Positions 30,817 through 43,114 of a stretch of 64,000 bases of DNA are shown here, piece by piece. The position numbers were made by a program, and so were the translations under genes. How positions within the stretch are numbered: the stretch's first letter is position 1; each line of letters begins with the position of its first letter. Location of the stretch: contig CM074767.1 in the NCBI GenBank assembly GCA_037355855.1, forward strand, positions 868,001 through 932,000, read 5' to 3'. Origin of the DNA: Pseudo-nitzschia pungens (lineage: Eukaryota > Bacillariophyta > Bacillariophyceae > Bacillariales > Bacillariaceae). The notes under the pieces were generated by a model that was given only the letters and a program-made list of their open reading frames with translations, was not told the origin of the DNA and ran no database searches.

Positions 30817-32808
30817 ATGGAGGAAACCAGGTCGCGAACTCCCATGGAAATCGGTGAGAGCACGCGAATTGAAAGCGCTCCCACAACGTTGGCAGGAAAT
30901 TCCGATGATCGGGTCTCGCCTTCTCCAAGAAGCACCATCGAACGCAACCCGAATCCGAATGGGGACGGTCACCAAGGAAGCTCTCAAGGCACACCACTTC
31001 CAGCAACAGCAACAGCATCAGCAACTCATGCAGAATCAGCTAACAATACTGATGCGAAACCCTCCGAACCAATGTCACCGCAAAGCCCACATGCAAATGA
31101 GAGGGGAACCAATATTTGGAGAATAGACAACAGCCACCAAAGCATTCTTGACCGTGAGGACATCTCGACCGAGGAGTTAGCCTACGTCCTCATCACAACG
31201 GCCTGCTCTGTTGGCAGCAGCATCAGCAGTAGCATCGAGTACAACGACGACGACGACGACGACAATGAAAACACCGGAGATCAAATGGTGCCAATCGACC
31301 TCGACGCCGCTGATGCGGTTCCTTCCCCTCACCCGCCCAGTGGTGTGCCGGCACCTCCATCTCTTGCGAGCCAAACCACCTACCCACCCGAGGAGGACTA
31401 TGGGGGGAGACAAACGCCGGCACCTCCCGAGACGAGCCACGGAATCGCATGGGTTCCACACAGGTACGACGGAAGGCGCCGGCCCCGAAGATCCTCCCTG
31501 AAACAATCGTCCACCGAGTGGGACACTTGTTCCGATCCCGCAACCGCGAGCGGCGTCCAGCGGACGGGAGAGGATCCCGCCGCGACGAGCGATTCGAACG
31601 GCGGGAGCCTGTACAGCGTGCGCATGAGGGGGAGTCGGCACCCGGTCCAGCGCCGTCGATCCATCGAATTCCACGACACGGTCACGGTCCAGGAAGTGAC
31701 CCCCGCCGTGGTCCTGAGCAACAACAATCCGCGGAATCTGTGGCTCCAGGCCGACGAAGTGGCGGCGATGAAGGTCCACCGGCGCTCCCTCCTCCGGAAG
31801 TACAGAGAGAAAGAGGCACTCAGACTACAAATGGAAGTAGAGGAGGAAGCCATGAAACCAACGGGATTTCCGCGCGAAGAAGTGGGAGAACGAGACTCTG
31901 TCGTTATCAACGATGTCGATGTCGATGCCGATGTCGATACCGACTCCAACGCCGACGATAACCACAACCGACACAAGAAAAGCAATAAGATGAAAAACCT
32001 GATGTGGAATCCCACGAAACGAAATTTTCTGAACATTGTGGCCTCATCGTTTTCACCAAGCAAAAACAGCAGCAAAAGTAACAGCAGCAGCAGCAGCAGC
32101 AGCAACAGCAACGACACTAACAGCAGCAACAGCTGCAGTAGCAGTAGCAACAACAACAACAACAACAATAACAGCAACGTCATCGTGCCGTCCCCATCTC
32201 TGCTGCCGTCCTCTTCCTTTGGCAGCAATGGCAGCCGAAGCGCCTCGTCGTCGTCCTTTGGCTCGATGAGCAACAGCAACAGCAGCGGCAGCGACACCGA
32301 TTCGGTCCGGGGACTCGAAAGGTACATCGACCGGACCCGCACCCGCGTCCACAAGTACCGCGTCTGGGAAACCGTCTTTGTCGAACAGGACGAGCAGCAA
32401 CAGATCGGTTGCTACGACGCGGAGAAGATCGCCAGCCTGTACCGCAGCGTCCAGGTCCAGAACAATTCCCAGCAAACGGTCCTGGAGCGGGCCCGGAAGG
32501 ACCGGATGGACGCCGACAGCTACCTTCTCACGCCCCGAACCATGAAACTGGCCAGGATCGCCGCGGTCCCGCCGATGGCACCGGGTGCCCCGCTGCTCAC
32601 CGACGCCGAGAACATTGCGCCCTCGGGTCCCGCCGGTGTGCCCCCCTTTCCATCCCGCCACCGCAGCGGCGAAGACGGACTCCTCGCCGCCGGCGCAGCC
32701 GCCGGCGCTATGAAACCCAAGACCGACACGGTGACGACGACCGGTGCTGCGAAACAGTGCGGCGGCAGGTTCGGCATTCGCAGGCAGTTCCGGAGGTTTT
32801 CGCTGTGA
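30817..32808 (+). CDS. Diatom low-complexity protein with two conserved diatom motifs
   Basis: Single exon, about 663 aa from the ATG at 30817 (the next in-frame ATG is 30838). Ser/Asn/Asp-rich and Pro-rich runs surround two recognisable blocks. The first, at about 31648-31830, is RRSIEFHDTVTVQEV followed by LWLQADEVAAMK and a basic helix. It is the V-x-F-x(5)-V ... LWY-x2-DE pattern found in many short diatom proteins. The second, at about 32308-32520, starts RGLERYIDRTR and continues EQDEQQQIGCYDAEKIASLY and ARKDRMDADSY, another diatom-wide helical module often found in the same proteins. Function unknown. A Ser/Asn homopolymer at 32050-32180 is encoded by imperfect CAG/AAC repeats. No signal peptide or membrane segment is seen. 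Confidence 0.65.
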   Translation: MEETRSRTPMEIGESTRIESAPTTLAGNSDDRVSPSPRSTIERNPNPNGDGHQGSSQGTPLPATATASATHAESANNTDAKPSEPMSPQSPHANERGTNIWRIDNSHQSILDREDISTEELAYVLITTACSVGSSISSSIEYNDDDDDDNENTGDQMVPIDLDAADAVPSPHPPSGVPAPPSLASQTTYPPEEDYGGRQTPAPPETSHGIAWVPHRYDGRRRPRRSSLKQSSTEWDTCSDPATASGVQRTGEDPAATSDSNGGSLYSVRMRGSRHPVQRRRSIEFHDTVTVQEVTPAVVLSNNNPRNLWLQADEVAAMKVHRRSLLRKYREKEALRLQMEVEEEAMKPTGFPREEVGERDSVVINDVDVDADVDTDSNADDNHNRHKKSNKMKNLMWNPTKRNFLNIVASSFSPSKNSSKSNSSSSSSSNSNDTNSSNSCSSSSNNNNNNNNSNVIVPSPSLLPSSSFGSNGSRSASSSSFGSMSNSNSSGSDTDSVRGLERYIDRTRTRVHKYRVWETVFVEQDEQQQIGCYDAEKIASLYRSVQVQNNSQQTVLERARKDRMDADSYLLTPRTMKLARIAAVPPMAPGAPLLTDAENIAPSGPAGVPPFPSRHRSGEDGLLAAGAAAGAMKPKTDTVTTTGAAKQCGGRFGIRRQFRRFSL

Positions 32809-33441
32809 CGCAGAGTGGCCGCGGATCGACTGCAATCCTCCCATCATTTCCATCGATCGGAACGAGCTCCGTTGGGGTCTTTTCGAAGCTAATTTTACTT
32901 CTATTCATTACTACGTAGTAGATTAGATGATTGTGCTTTGCGGCATTTTGTATAGCTCGTGTTCTCCGTAGAGTCTTGAGTTGTTCGGCACTTTGCGCTT
33001 GCCTAAGATCAATCAATCAAAATGATTTTAAAGTACCGGTAATCTTACGTACCGGTACGTACCGGTATGTGTGTCGGAACGATTTATTTTTTGCGTGTCA
33101 AACAAAAAGTGTCAATGGTTGATGTGACAAATTCAGAGATGTACAACACCGTCTACGTACAACTTACTACGTACCCGAACGTATTACAGTAAGTGCTGCT
33201 TGATGTTTCTTCTGTGAAACAATTTTCTGGCGCGCCACCCCCGATTTCAAACTCTGTCTCGCTCATTTTTCGCGACCATCGCACATCGAAAACTTTCATG
33301 TTTCCCATCCATGATCCATGCTTGAAACCACACCAAGGAGCGAAGAGCGACAATGATTTTGAATTGTACCGGTATCGATGACATTGTTTAGAATTTTCTC
33401 TTTCACTACGTACGCAATCCATTCCGCACCGCACTGTTGCC
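32809..33441. other. Intergenic
   Basis: Spacer between two plus-strand genes, with a GTACCGGTAATCTTACGTACCGG cluster near 33030-33070. No gene supported. Confidence 0.55.
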
Positions 33442-34362
33442 ATGGATCCCACTAACCAAAAGAGAAGCACAAGCACAATCACAAGCACCAGAACAAAATC
33501 CCATACCCTCCTTTGTCTCATCACTGGACCCTCCGGGTCGGGAAAGACGTCCATTGCTCTGGAGCTGCAAAAGCGATTCTTGCCACCAGTTCCATCGACC
33601 AACCAAACAGAACCCACGGTCATCGCTACAGTAATCCATCAAGATCGTTACTTCACACGGCCCTTTCTACCGTACCAAGATCGAACGGACGATTCGTACG
33701 AAACCGGTGCCTCGATCGATTGGGATCGCATCTTGGCCGACATCGAATCGTTGGCTGTCGATGCGGCCGAGCCTAAGGAGCACGCAACGACAACGACAGC
33801 GACAGCAACAACGACAGCTGGAGCTACGACGAGTACGGGTGCTGCCGCAAAACGTCGACAGACCACAATCGTAATTGTCGAAGGCCATCTCTTGGGAGAA
33901 CTCGCCCCCCGTATCCGACAGAGATTCTTCGGCGGTGGCCACAACGGGGATCGACCTTTGGGGCGCGGGCGCAACAGCTCCCCCCTCGTGGATTCGGTTC
34001 TGGCGGTCCTGCTGGTTGGGTGCTCCTCGCAGACCTGCAAGCGGCGAAGGATCGAGCGAAACCCCGACCGGAGCGCGGACGAAGCGGACGCCCTTGCCCG
34101 GTACTACGATGCGCACGTGTGGCCTTCCTTTCTCACCCACGGCCGTCGTGCCACGGACGCGATCAAGCGCGAGTTCGCTCCGTCGAGCGTTTCGCGGTCG
34201 GGTTCGGGGTGCCCCACGGGCGCGGCCGCGGCGAAACGGCGCGACGATGCGCCGTTCCCGGCCGGGTTCGTGTTGGAGATCGACAACTCGGAAAGGGCAA
34301 GCCGTGAGGAAAACATCGAAAGCATCGCGAAGAAAATCCGAGACATGGTGTCGTGCCGGTGA
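33442..34362 (+). CDS. P-loop kinase of the uridine kinase/nicotinamide riboside kinase type
   Basis: Single exon, 306 aa. Residues 29-36 are a Walker A loop (GPSGSGKT) at the end of a first beta strand (LLCLIT). Asp68 in HQDRYF and the following TDDSYETGASIDWDRIL match the substrate-side DDFY...WD pattern of nucleoside kinases. IVIVEGHLLGE is the Walker B-like strand, and the CKRRRIER-NPDRS segment is the Arg-rich lid. A Thr/Ala-rich insert (about residues 112-135) precedes the Walker B strand. It probably phosphorylates a nucleoside (uridine/cytidine or nicotinamide riboside) with ATP in the cytosol. The exact substrate cannot be read from the sequence. The start at 33442 gives a short polar leader that is not clearly a targeting sequence. 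Confidence 0.7.
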   Translation: MDPTNQKRSTSTITSTRTKSHTLLCLITGPSGSGKTSIALELQKRFLPPVPSTNQTEPTVIATVIHQDRYFTRPFLPYQDRTDDSYETGASIDWDRILADIESLAVDAAEPKEHATTTTATATTTAGATTSTGAAAKRRQTTIVIVEGHLLGELAPRIRQRFFGGGHNGDRPLGRGRNSSPLVDSVLAVLLVGCSSQTCKRRRIERNPDRSADEADALARYYDAHVWPSFLTHGRRATDAIKREFAPSSVSRSGSGCPTGAAAAKRRDDAPFPAGFVLEIDNSERASREENIESIAKKIRDMVSCR

Positions 34363-35919
34363 TGACGGTGACGACGCGCATGGATATAATGCCGCATTGC
34401 AGTGCAGTGCAGTGCAGTGCTGTGCTGTGCAGTGCAACAAGCGGAATGCGCAAGGCATAATTGTTTGTCGTGGATGGATTGACGGACGGATTGGCGGATG
34501 CAACGATTCATTCATTCGTCCTTTTGGGACTTGGACGGATTGGGAGACATGAAGTCCTGGTCACTGCTTGTTCGGTGCAGCGATCATCATCTCAAAATGA
34601 ATTCGCAAACCACAATAGCAGATATGTCAAGGCAAGGAATGGTCGTGCGGAGAACATCTGTCGTTTTGTAGACCAAAAAGTAAGGATGGATTTCGTTGTG
34701 AATCACGGACAGTCCGTTCCCATGATTGAAGTCAAACCACATTCGATGACTGCCGAACAAGAGGTGAGGTTTGCGACAACGATGTTTGGAACAAAATCGA
34801 CACTGCCCGATGCCACCATCATACGAATCCAACCCACTCAATGTTTATGTTTCAGAATCCAGCGTTGCACAGTCTCGTTGTTGGCGGAATCACGAAAAAT
34901 TTGACACTTACACTTGGAATGACACTGTTGGAATGGTGTGCATCCAAGTGCCACTTCTACTTTGGTCAACCATCACCAACTTTATTTGTAAATCGCCTCA
35001 GAAATGCATTTTGAATGGTTCAGATACTGCATCCAAGAATTGCTGACATACCGAGTCCAAAGGCAGCGAAGCTGTAGGGGCAGCACTTCTATCTAGACTC
35101 TGTTGGCATATGTGGAGCTTCATCCTCAACCGGTTCTATGCTGTTAGTACTAACGAACCTGCTCAAGGAACTCAGCATGGTAGCTGAAAGGGGCGTGGTT
35201 TTGTAGCAGTGACTAAATAAAAGATACCAACGCATGCAAACAAATAGATAGTAGTACAAATGGGATATGCTGACAGCAAGCTTGCCGGAGACCAGTAATC
35301 TTGTTTTTTCAATGCCAATTACTACTGTTCTTTAGCGAAAATCAGTGCTACACTACTGGTACTAGTAGTACTATTGAAAACACAACAAGAAGTTTGGTTT
35401 CCACATAAGTCCTCATATTTTGATCACTGCTGATTATGGTTTGTGCTCTTTCCAACGGATCAGATACCAGTGTCATGAAGTGCAAAATTTGTGAATTACT
35501 AATAGCTGTCCTATTTCACAGCAGACATTCTTTGCTTTCATCGTGAATGGAGTATCAGAAAGGTTTAATGTAGGAGCAACCTTACTTGTAGTCACGAACA
35601 GCAGATGTAATGTTCTCCCTACGAATATGTGAGATTACCGGTAGTCTGAACGGTACGTGCGTACAAGTAACTTACGTGCATACGGTAAGGTTACCGTATG
35701 TCTTCAATGATTGACGAACATCCAAAAGCATCACCACTGGCAGATGCAACCAGAACTTTGCTTCCGTAAACTCTCATGAAGTTTCAGTCATGCCAAGTCA
35801 TGACATCTCATCCCTCAATCAATTCGATTGATTCGTTCGTTGTAATGTAGGTCTACGGTATGGGTACGAGTACGAGTTCTCATTTCTCATACATACTTCT
35901 TTTTTTGTTGTTCTTTACG
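34363..35919. other. Intergenic up to the retrotransposon
   Basis: Contains a GCAGT microsatellite at 34397-34432 and CGTACAAGTAACTTACGTGC-type motifs near 35640-35700. No gene supported. Confidence 0.55.
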
Positions 35920-35924
35920 ATAAT
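35920..35924. repeat. Left target-site duplication ATAAT
   Basis: Immediately left of the 5' LTR and identical to 45431-45435 right of the 3' LTR. Five bases is the usual size for Ty1/copia integration. Confidence 0.85.
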
Positions 35925-36878
35925 ATGAAGATATCCAGGGTGCTATGATCTGTGCTAAGGCTCCTGTGTAGAAAGACTACTGGGACTACAGACAGCAACA
36001 TCCAGTAGCTGACTAACAGGTGCTGAGCTGTGTGCTAATTGCTAGCATACAGGCTTAGCAACAGGCTTAGCAACAGGCTTAGCAACAGGCTTAGCAACAG
36101 GCTTAGCAACAGGCTTAGCAACAGGCTTAGCAACAGGCTTAGCAACAGACCTATATCCTACTATCCTGTTTAGTATGGATGCTAGCAAAGTTTACTAGGG
36201 TCGCCGCGTACGATTTGTACCAATCGTACGTACCCCGAGTAAAGCACCTTTTTATGGTGTAGCTAAATGCTACAGGGTTAGGGTTGCTAAGGCTACGAGA
36301 TACTGATGGTGCTAACCTACCATAATATCATGCTAAGATACTGTGCTACCGCCGGGGTCGGGTCATTGGTGTATAATATGTACCATGACCGGATACCCGG
36401 CCCAAACAGTTACCCAACGCGTTAGCATAAGCGAGCTAGCGCGAGCACACGATTTGGTCTAATTAATCGGAGATACCTACGATACTCCGATACGGTACGC
36501 TACTCGTAGGATACAGTACCAGAGCTACAGGACTTCTGTTATTATACGAGTTAGCGAGTTAGCGAATCGATGTCACGATACAGAGCTGAGCGCTTTGGCT
36601 CAGCTCCATCCCTTTATTCACTCTTTATGTTTTACTCTAAAATAAACACGCCTATCATGCCCTCCTTTCGATCGATTCCGATGTACCTCTAGGGAAGTGC
36701 CTTGTATTGCTTGAGCGTATGCAATAGACCTTGAACAGTCCACTGTAGACTCACGATTTGCCAGGACTTTACGTCTTATTATTGTTAAGGCTTTCCCTAT
36801 TTTCCAGACCAGTACAAGATGTTTATCTACGAGACAATTCAAGTTCCACGAAGGTTGCTGACGAGCAATATCAACGCA
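35925..36878 (+). repeat. 5' LTR, 954 bp
   Basis: It starts ATGAAGATATCCAGG and ends ATCAACGCA. It carries eight 12-bp units (AGGCTTAGCAAC) at about 36053-36148 against six in the 3' LTR. GGTGTATAATATGTACC at about 36370 is a likely TATA element for element transcription. The bases just after the LTR (GTTTATCAGACCC) partly resemble an initiator-Met tRNA primer site. Confidence 0.9.
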
Positions 36879-37790
36879 GTTTATCAGACCCACCGCTCGA
36901 CCCACTTCTACGAACCGGGACGCCGGCTAGAGCGCGTGATGAAACCCAGCTGGCTGATCACCACTGGCATCCATGCCTACACTTGGATGTAAAACCTCAG
37001 CTGAAACTGGACCAGCAGCTGACATCGTGAGATCCCTGATGTTAATGGGGAGCCCTTCCCTAGACCCGCGAAACGACCGGAGCCCACACATCCACCTCTG
37101 GGGCCTGTTTATACAGTAGATGAGCATCATGGTGGCTCCATGGAGGCTCAGTCCGGTGGGGAAGGAGCAAGACGGACGTGGAGAAAGCAACGTCCATGAT
37201 TCCCTGTTATTTTACAGGATTCAAGGGGGACGCTTGCTTACCACGGATGGAACCACACTAGAAAAGAATTTTCGTGGAGACAGACCACCACGTACTTTCC
37301 AGTGAAGACAGTGTCCAGCAGACCAAGGACATGACGTCAGGCCCATCCGACTGAGGCGCAGACAACCTCACGAGGCGCAGACAACCTCAAATCTGCCATA
37401 CCATCGTTTTTGATTTTAGCCAAGGGAATTTGGAATCGGACAAGCCAAGAACCCTGAGATCTGTCATATCTCAAAATCAAATCGATTGGTCCAGAGCAGA
37501 AAGACCGAATAGAATTCTTCTTTTGGTCGTAACCAACCATCGAATCGGAACCATCGATGTGGATACCTTTTAGGGATACCTTTTAGACGTCGGCACGAAA
37601 CTGTTGACACGAAAGTGTTGACACCGAAATGCTGACGTGATACGTGATACCTTTTCTTTCGAACGTCGACACGAAACCGACACGGAACAGAACCTTCGAT
37701 CGACAAATTGGATGGAAACAGTCCCCATCACAAAAGAATTTGGTTTAGAAACTGAAGCAAGTTAGTTACTCAAAGCAAGTCAAAACAACC

Positions 37791-38767
37791 ATGGCCAAGC
37801 AAACTAGAAGACAAGTCGCTGCAGCCGCCACCGGAGACGGCGCTCCTGGAAATGTCCCTGGAGGCGGCGCTCTTCCACCTGGAGCCGTCGCTGGAGCCGG
37901 TGCTCCGCCGCCTGGAGCCGGCGCCACTGGAGCTGTCCCTGGAGCCAGCACTCCCCCGACTGGAGTTGCTGGCGCCGCCGTCGCTGGAGCGTCCCTTGTT
38001 GGAGCACCTGCTGCGTTTGGAGTCTCCTGGATTCAGCAAGAATCAAACCTCGACATCCAACCTCGATCTGAGATGATCCTGATTGCTGTTGCTGAGGAAC
38101 CGAGAACAATGCGCAACGAGAATGCAGCCCGGATGGCTGCTGACCCAATCCCCAAATGGGCGATGTCCTCCGAGAAATATGCTAAGAAAGCCATCGACGC
38201 GGTGGAAAAAGAGCTTGGCACTGAGCAATATGGTTACAAGTATCTTCCGAACAAGGTGTCAACCCCGTTGACATCAAACTATCGACCTGAAGTTGATGTA
38301 ACCGCCGAACTGGATCCAAGCAAACAGAATTACTACCAAGGATTGATTGGCGTCTTGAGGTGGTTGTGTGAACTTGGGCGACTGGATCTGGTCATGCCTG
38401 TATCTCTTATGTCTAGATACCTAGCGCAAGCGCGGACAGGGCATTTGAATCAAGTATTGCACATGTTCGCTTATCTCAAGGCGCATGCCCGATCCAAATT
38501 GGTGTTTGATGAGACCCGGCCTGGTGAGACTAGATTCCCTGATTGCGACTGGAGTGTATTCTACCCAGACGCCAAGGAGGTGTTGCCGCCAGATGCTCCT
38601 GAAGCGTTTGAGAAGGCTGTAAATATGAGTTGTTTTGTTGACGCCGATCATGCTGGATGCAAGGCAACAAGAAGATTCCTGAACAGGGCCCCTATCATGT
38701 GGTTCAGCAAACGCCAGACCACTGTCGAGACCTCAACCTTTGGATTTGAGATTGAGCAGGAGCAGGG

Positions 38768-38803
<36 letters not shown>

Positions 38804-38819
38804 ACTGTATGTCTTATAG
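37791..38819 (+). pseudogene. Gag-like N-terminus fused to RT end and RNase H start
   Basis: Open frame of 342 codons starting MAKQTRRQ. Residues 1-85 are Gly/Ala/Pro repeats like the N-termini of diatom copia Gag. From about residue 117 (WAMSSEKYAKKAIDAVEKEL) it is the thumb/connection of copia RT (YYQGLIGVLRWLCELGR, YLAQARTGHL), then the start of RNase H with the first catalytic Asp (CFVDADHAGC) and the WFSKRQTTVETST motif. It ends in a CAG-encoded Gln run and a stop. Everything between Gag N-terminus and RT end is missing here. Confidence 0.8.
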
Positions 38820-39599
38820 ACAGCGAATCTGAGTGTCTATGACGTTTGACGGCCGAGAGGCCTGTATGTTTGCAAGTATTTGCAAAAAGTATCCCTGAAA
38901 CCACCAGTATCCTCAGCAAAAAGCCAATCGTCTCTCGTGACAGAAGAAAAAGTGTCATCGGTAGTGCCCGAAGACTGGTCTACGAGAAAGAAGATTGCCT
39001 TACGAGCGGACGCCCAAACCAGAAATCCCCTGAAACATCGCTCTATAACACTGATCCAGTATGCCCGCATGGATTGATGTATTCCAAGAGATCGACAGCA
39101 ACGATTCGATAGCAGCAGACGCTGGACGCGATTTGGCAAGACGCTAGACGCTAGACACGATTCGAAGCAGACCGAGTCTCTATACCTGAAGAACAGCGGG
39201 AACGATGTTTATGTATGTCTTTGCGGCGAAAGAGCAGTAGCAGCAACAAGAGAACAACATCGATGCCGTGACAGGTGAGAAGTCTACAGCAGCTAAAAAG
39301 GAACAAGCGCAGCATGGACCCGCAGCGCATTGTTAGTAGACAGGGCGCATTGAGCTGAAGACGATCTAACGTAAGGAGCAATGTGACGTTACAGCGCTCG
39401 TGACTTACAAGAATAGAGGATACAAATGGTAGATATGAGGATGACTGATACAAGATATGATGAGCAAGGGCACCATGTTATGAGCGGCAGTAACGACGCT
39501 CGTTGATAGACCTGCTACGACGTACTCTGTCAGGCGTGTATCGCGGTCGATCCGTCTCAGCATTGGTGTATCGAATGGATGTACCAACAGCAAGATCAG

Positions 39600-39960
39600 C
39601 AAGGCTGAAAGAGAGCAACTGCGAGTTGGATAGTCATGCAGACACGGCGGCTGCTGGTTGCAACATGATTCTATTGGAAGACCAAGTTACCTCCCGTGTG
39701 GATGTTCATCCGACACGCGTCACTGCTTACACATTGGGCAGGGTTTGGTTGATTTATTTCCATGAGACTTTATATATATTTTGGGGACAGGCTACAGCAC
39801 AGCCTGGTATGTCCCAACCAAATTAGGGATTGTAGTCACAATCGTGTGGACGAGATGCCAAGACAGTATGATTCCAAGTCATCGGATGGAGATGAATGTG
39901 AAGGAACTCCCGAACACTGGGTATTAAGCTGTTGCTTAATGGTGTTGTTTTCTACTTACC
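39600..39960 (+). pseudogene. Copia protease fragment with frameshift
   Basis: CELDSHADTAAAG is the aspartic protease active-site region in diatom copia style. VDVHP follows with a short deletion, then a frameshift near 39770 before YFGDRLQHSLVCPNQIRD and the PRQYDSKSS block. Not translatable as one protein. Confidence 0.75.
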
Positions 39961-40260
39961 CTCCAGGCGCCCCACAAAGCACGAGATGGAAACCTGTGAC
40001 CACATAATTGCTACCAGGAATTCCAGCAAGCAGAATCAGAAATTGACCAATCACATTCCTATTCCCCCGACTTGACCAAGTTTGTTCCTGCCGTACAGTA
40101 ACAGCAGCAACAACAGACCAAGGTTAATACCCCGACATGCAACGTGCCTACAGCAGGAATCGGACCTATACCGATTGAGACCCCTGCCCCGACACGCAAT
40201 ATGCCTACAGCAGGAATCGGACATCCAATATGACCCTGATTGAAGACCAAGTCGTCAGTC

Positions 40261-41409
40261 ATGATTGAAGACCAAGTCGTCAGTCACGTCGATGTTCACC
40301 CTTTTTCGCCTGAGCTCGAACCTATCAAGAATATTCCTATCGGAACCTGTGTTACCGCCTACACAGCGCCCGACGGGAAAGTTTGGATCGAACACACGGT
40401 CCAATTTAGTCCCCATTTGTACGACAAGCCTCTTCGGAGCGACGAGCTGATCCTACCACCGCATGATTCCTATGAGAAGTACAAGCTGTGGAGTCTCCAG
40501 CAACTTTGTAACCGCCGTGATCTGACCCCATGTGCGATTGCATCTGACTCCCGTCTGAATGCGCGGCTACCTTCTCTCTTTTCGGGCGATTCCTTGAAGA
40601 CTTGCGGGGACGATGTAGACGTGGATTCAGTACCAAGTCTTACAATCAACGCCCTGCATACTCCTTTGTACGAGCGCGTCTACACTGATGGACGCGAGCG
40701 ATTTGAATTGGATTCCCGCTGTAGGGAGCCTGATTATCCCGTCTGCCTGTCATCAGTTTACAAGCATGTTCGATGGGACGACGATGCAGTCGAACCAGTC
40801 GATCCTGAGCTCAACACGATCTCCAGACGAGCCCTGTTGGGCCCGGCGATTGACACCGAACGATACTGCAAGATTGATTCCGACCGTCTGTCTAAGATTT
40901 GGGATGTATCTCCAAGAAAGGCTGCGGATACTCTTCGAGTCAGGACGCAGAAAGGATTTCGGAATCCACTACATCCCCTCGTTCGCCAACTGCCAACGCA
41001 GAGCTTCAGAAACAAGCGAATTGCGGCTGGCAAATGGTATACCGACACCTGGATGGCAAAGGTCCCGAGTATCATGCGACAAGATTCAGCCGCCCAAGTG
41101 TTCAGTAATGGTAAGGGCTACGATGAGTTCATACCTATACAGGGCAAGAAGCAAGCGTATGAAGGACCGAAGATTTTCATCCACGATGTCGGCATTCCCG
41201 AGCATTTGATATCTGATGGCGCTCGAGAGCAAGGAGCCCCTGGTACTTACAAGACTCCATGGAATAAGGTCGAATCGCGCGGAGCTCAGCATCGGCCATA
41301 TCAGCAGAAGCATCCGCAAGAAGACGGCCCGGAAGCGATCCCCCAAGCGCCTGTGGGCTTTCTGTGGGGAGCTTGTGGCTGCCATCTGACAGCGCACAGC
41401 TTCCAGTGA
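40261..41409 (+). pseudogene. Second protease end, pre-integrase and integrase core
   Basis: The 383-codon frame starts inside a repeated protease C-terminal part (QVVSHVDVHPFSPELEPIKN), which duplicates the segment at about 39680. A pre-integrase region follows (KAADTLRVRTQKGFRNPLHP), then integrase core (AQVFSNGKGYDEFIP, IHDVGIPEHLISDGAREQ). It leaves frame near 41290. Two copies of GACCAAGTCGTCAGTCA lie in tandem at 40240-40290. Confidence 0.75.
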
Positions 41410-41416
41410 TCCTACG

Positions 41417-42108
41417 ATGATGGGTCGAACACCGTTCGAAATTGTACATGGGTACATGCCTGACATACCTCTGTACCAAGCCCATGAATGGTATGATTTC
41501 GTCTATTGGGTTGATCTCTCTGATGGGACCGAGAAGCTGGGACGTTGGCTTGGTCCGTGCGGTGATAGATTCGGAGGCGTAGACTGCCACTGGATTTTGA
41601 ACGAGACGGCCATGCCGGTAGGCACTAACACGGTCCGCGCTGTCACTGAAGAAGAATGGCGTACGATGTCAAGCGCTATATGGACTCATTTGACCAAGCA
41701 GTGGAATCCATGATCGGGGACAAGGTTGAGGATACTGACGTGACGTGAAGTTCCAAGCTACGTACCCTGATCCCCCTGCGGAGTTATTTGAAGGACACCA
41801 AGAAAGGTGGGAGCTCGCCGAGCCGGAAGCTTCCATTCCAGACATTGACGATCTCATACCTGATGGGGATGACTATGATGAGTATATTGGTAACAATGTG
41901 ATGAACCAAAAGGGCGACGACCAACTGCAGTGTGTTGTGAAGAGTCGTCCTGCTGATCTTAATGGCAATCCGATTGGCAAGAGGAATAACAACCCTATCC
42001 TTGATATCCGAATGTATGATTTGCAACTCCCTGATGGTACGGTTGAGCAGTACACTGCAAATATCATTGCTGAGAGCATGTTCAGTTCTACCAAGGAGCC
42101 CTCAGGAT
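41417..42108 (+). pseudogene. Integrase C-terminus and pol linker
   Basis: 41417-41710 encodes GRTPFEIVHGYMPDIP ... KLGRWLGPCGD ... CHWILNETAMPVGTNTV, the C-terminal part of copia integrase. In another frame, 41745-42108 encodes the acidic linker that precedes RT (DYDEYIGNNVM, GNPIGKRNNNPILDIRMYD, YTANIIAE). RT itself does not follow. Confidence 0.75.
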
Positions 42109-43114
42109 AAGGACGTTCAAGGAATGCACAGCAGGAACGTGTGGTCTCTGTTAGAGGTGGAGCGCCGACGCTACAGCAAAGCATTTATCCAAGTACGAGC
42201 CTTGCAAGAATCAAGCCTGTATATGTGGAATGATACTGATACGGGGACATGCTGTCCCTGTTATAGGTTGAACGCCAGCAGGCTGGAGCGATTGCAGAAG
42301 AGCAGCAGATGTTGCAAAGCAGGAACGCTCATGCGGGAGCTGAAGTGTTACGACACGACGACAACGCCCTGTTAAAAGCGCAACGGTGTTGCATGGAACA
42401 AACGATTGCAAACAGCATTGAAGTTGACACAACAAGACAGGCAGCTAAGCTAGATACCGCATGGTGTCTGCCTCGTGCAGAACTAGCAGTGCCTGAGGTA
42501 CTTCGAATGACACTAATTGCTACGACCAATTGAATGTATTTCAACTACTCTGTGGATGACGCTGATTGCCACGAGTGACGCTAATTGCTATGATCGATTG
42601 AATATATCGATTGCATATATAGATTGGATGTATCGATTGAATGTATCGATCGAAGAATATTCAATTCAGTCTAACGCGAGGACAGAACTATTCAGTCCAG
42701 AGACCAGTATTGAAACTGTGGCATCGAAATTGTTATGTTTGATACTATGAATACAGAACTGCTGTTCCGGGGACAACCAAACGATTCAACCGGTCGTCCT
42801 GTTACACGAGCAGCGTGGTTTTGAATATATGATCTACGAATCAGGAGCTCTGCTGTCTGTAAGACAGTATTACAAGACGAGCAGCACGATTAGGATAGGA
42901 TCGAAACAAGTGACAAGCGATCCCAAGAAGAACGGATAGAACAGCAACAGTTGTTCTGTTCCAAGGACGACCGCTTGCTCATAATCGAACGAACCGACGA
43001 ACGAAACGAGTTGCAGTAGCAGCGCGCTTCGAATCTGGAATTATGCCCAAGCAGGACGTGAGTTGTACGAACAGCGGATACACAAGAACAGCTGAACCTC
43101 TCAGCTGAGTCATG

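Noticed and set aside
34397..34432. GCAGT run as a structured RNA
   Set aside because: A simple microsatellite just past a stop codon; no paired arms.
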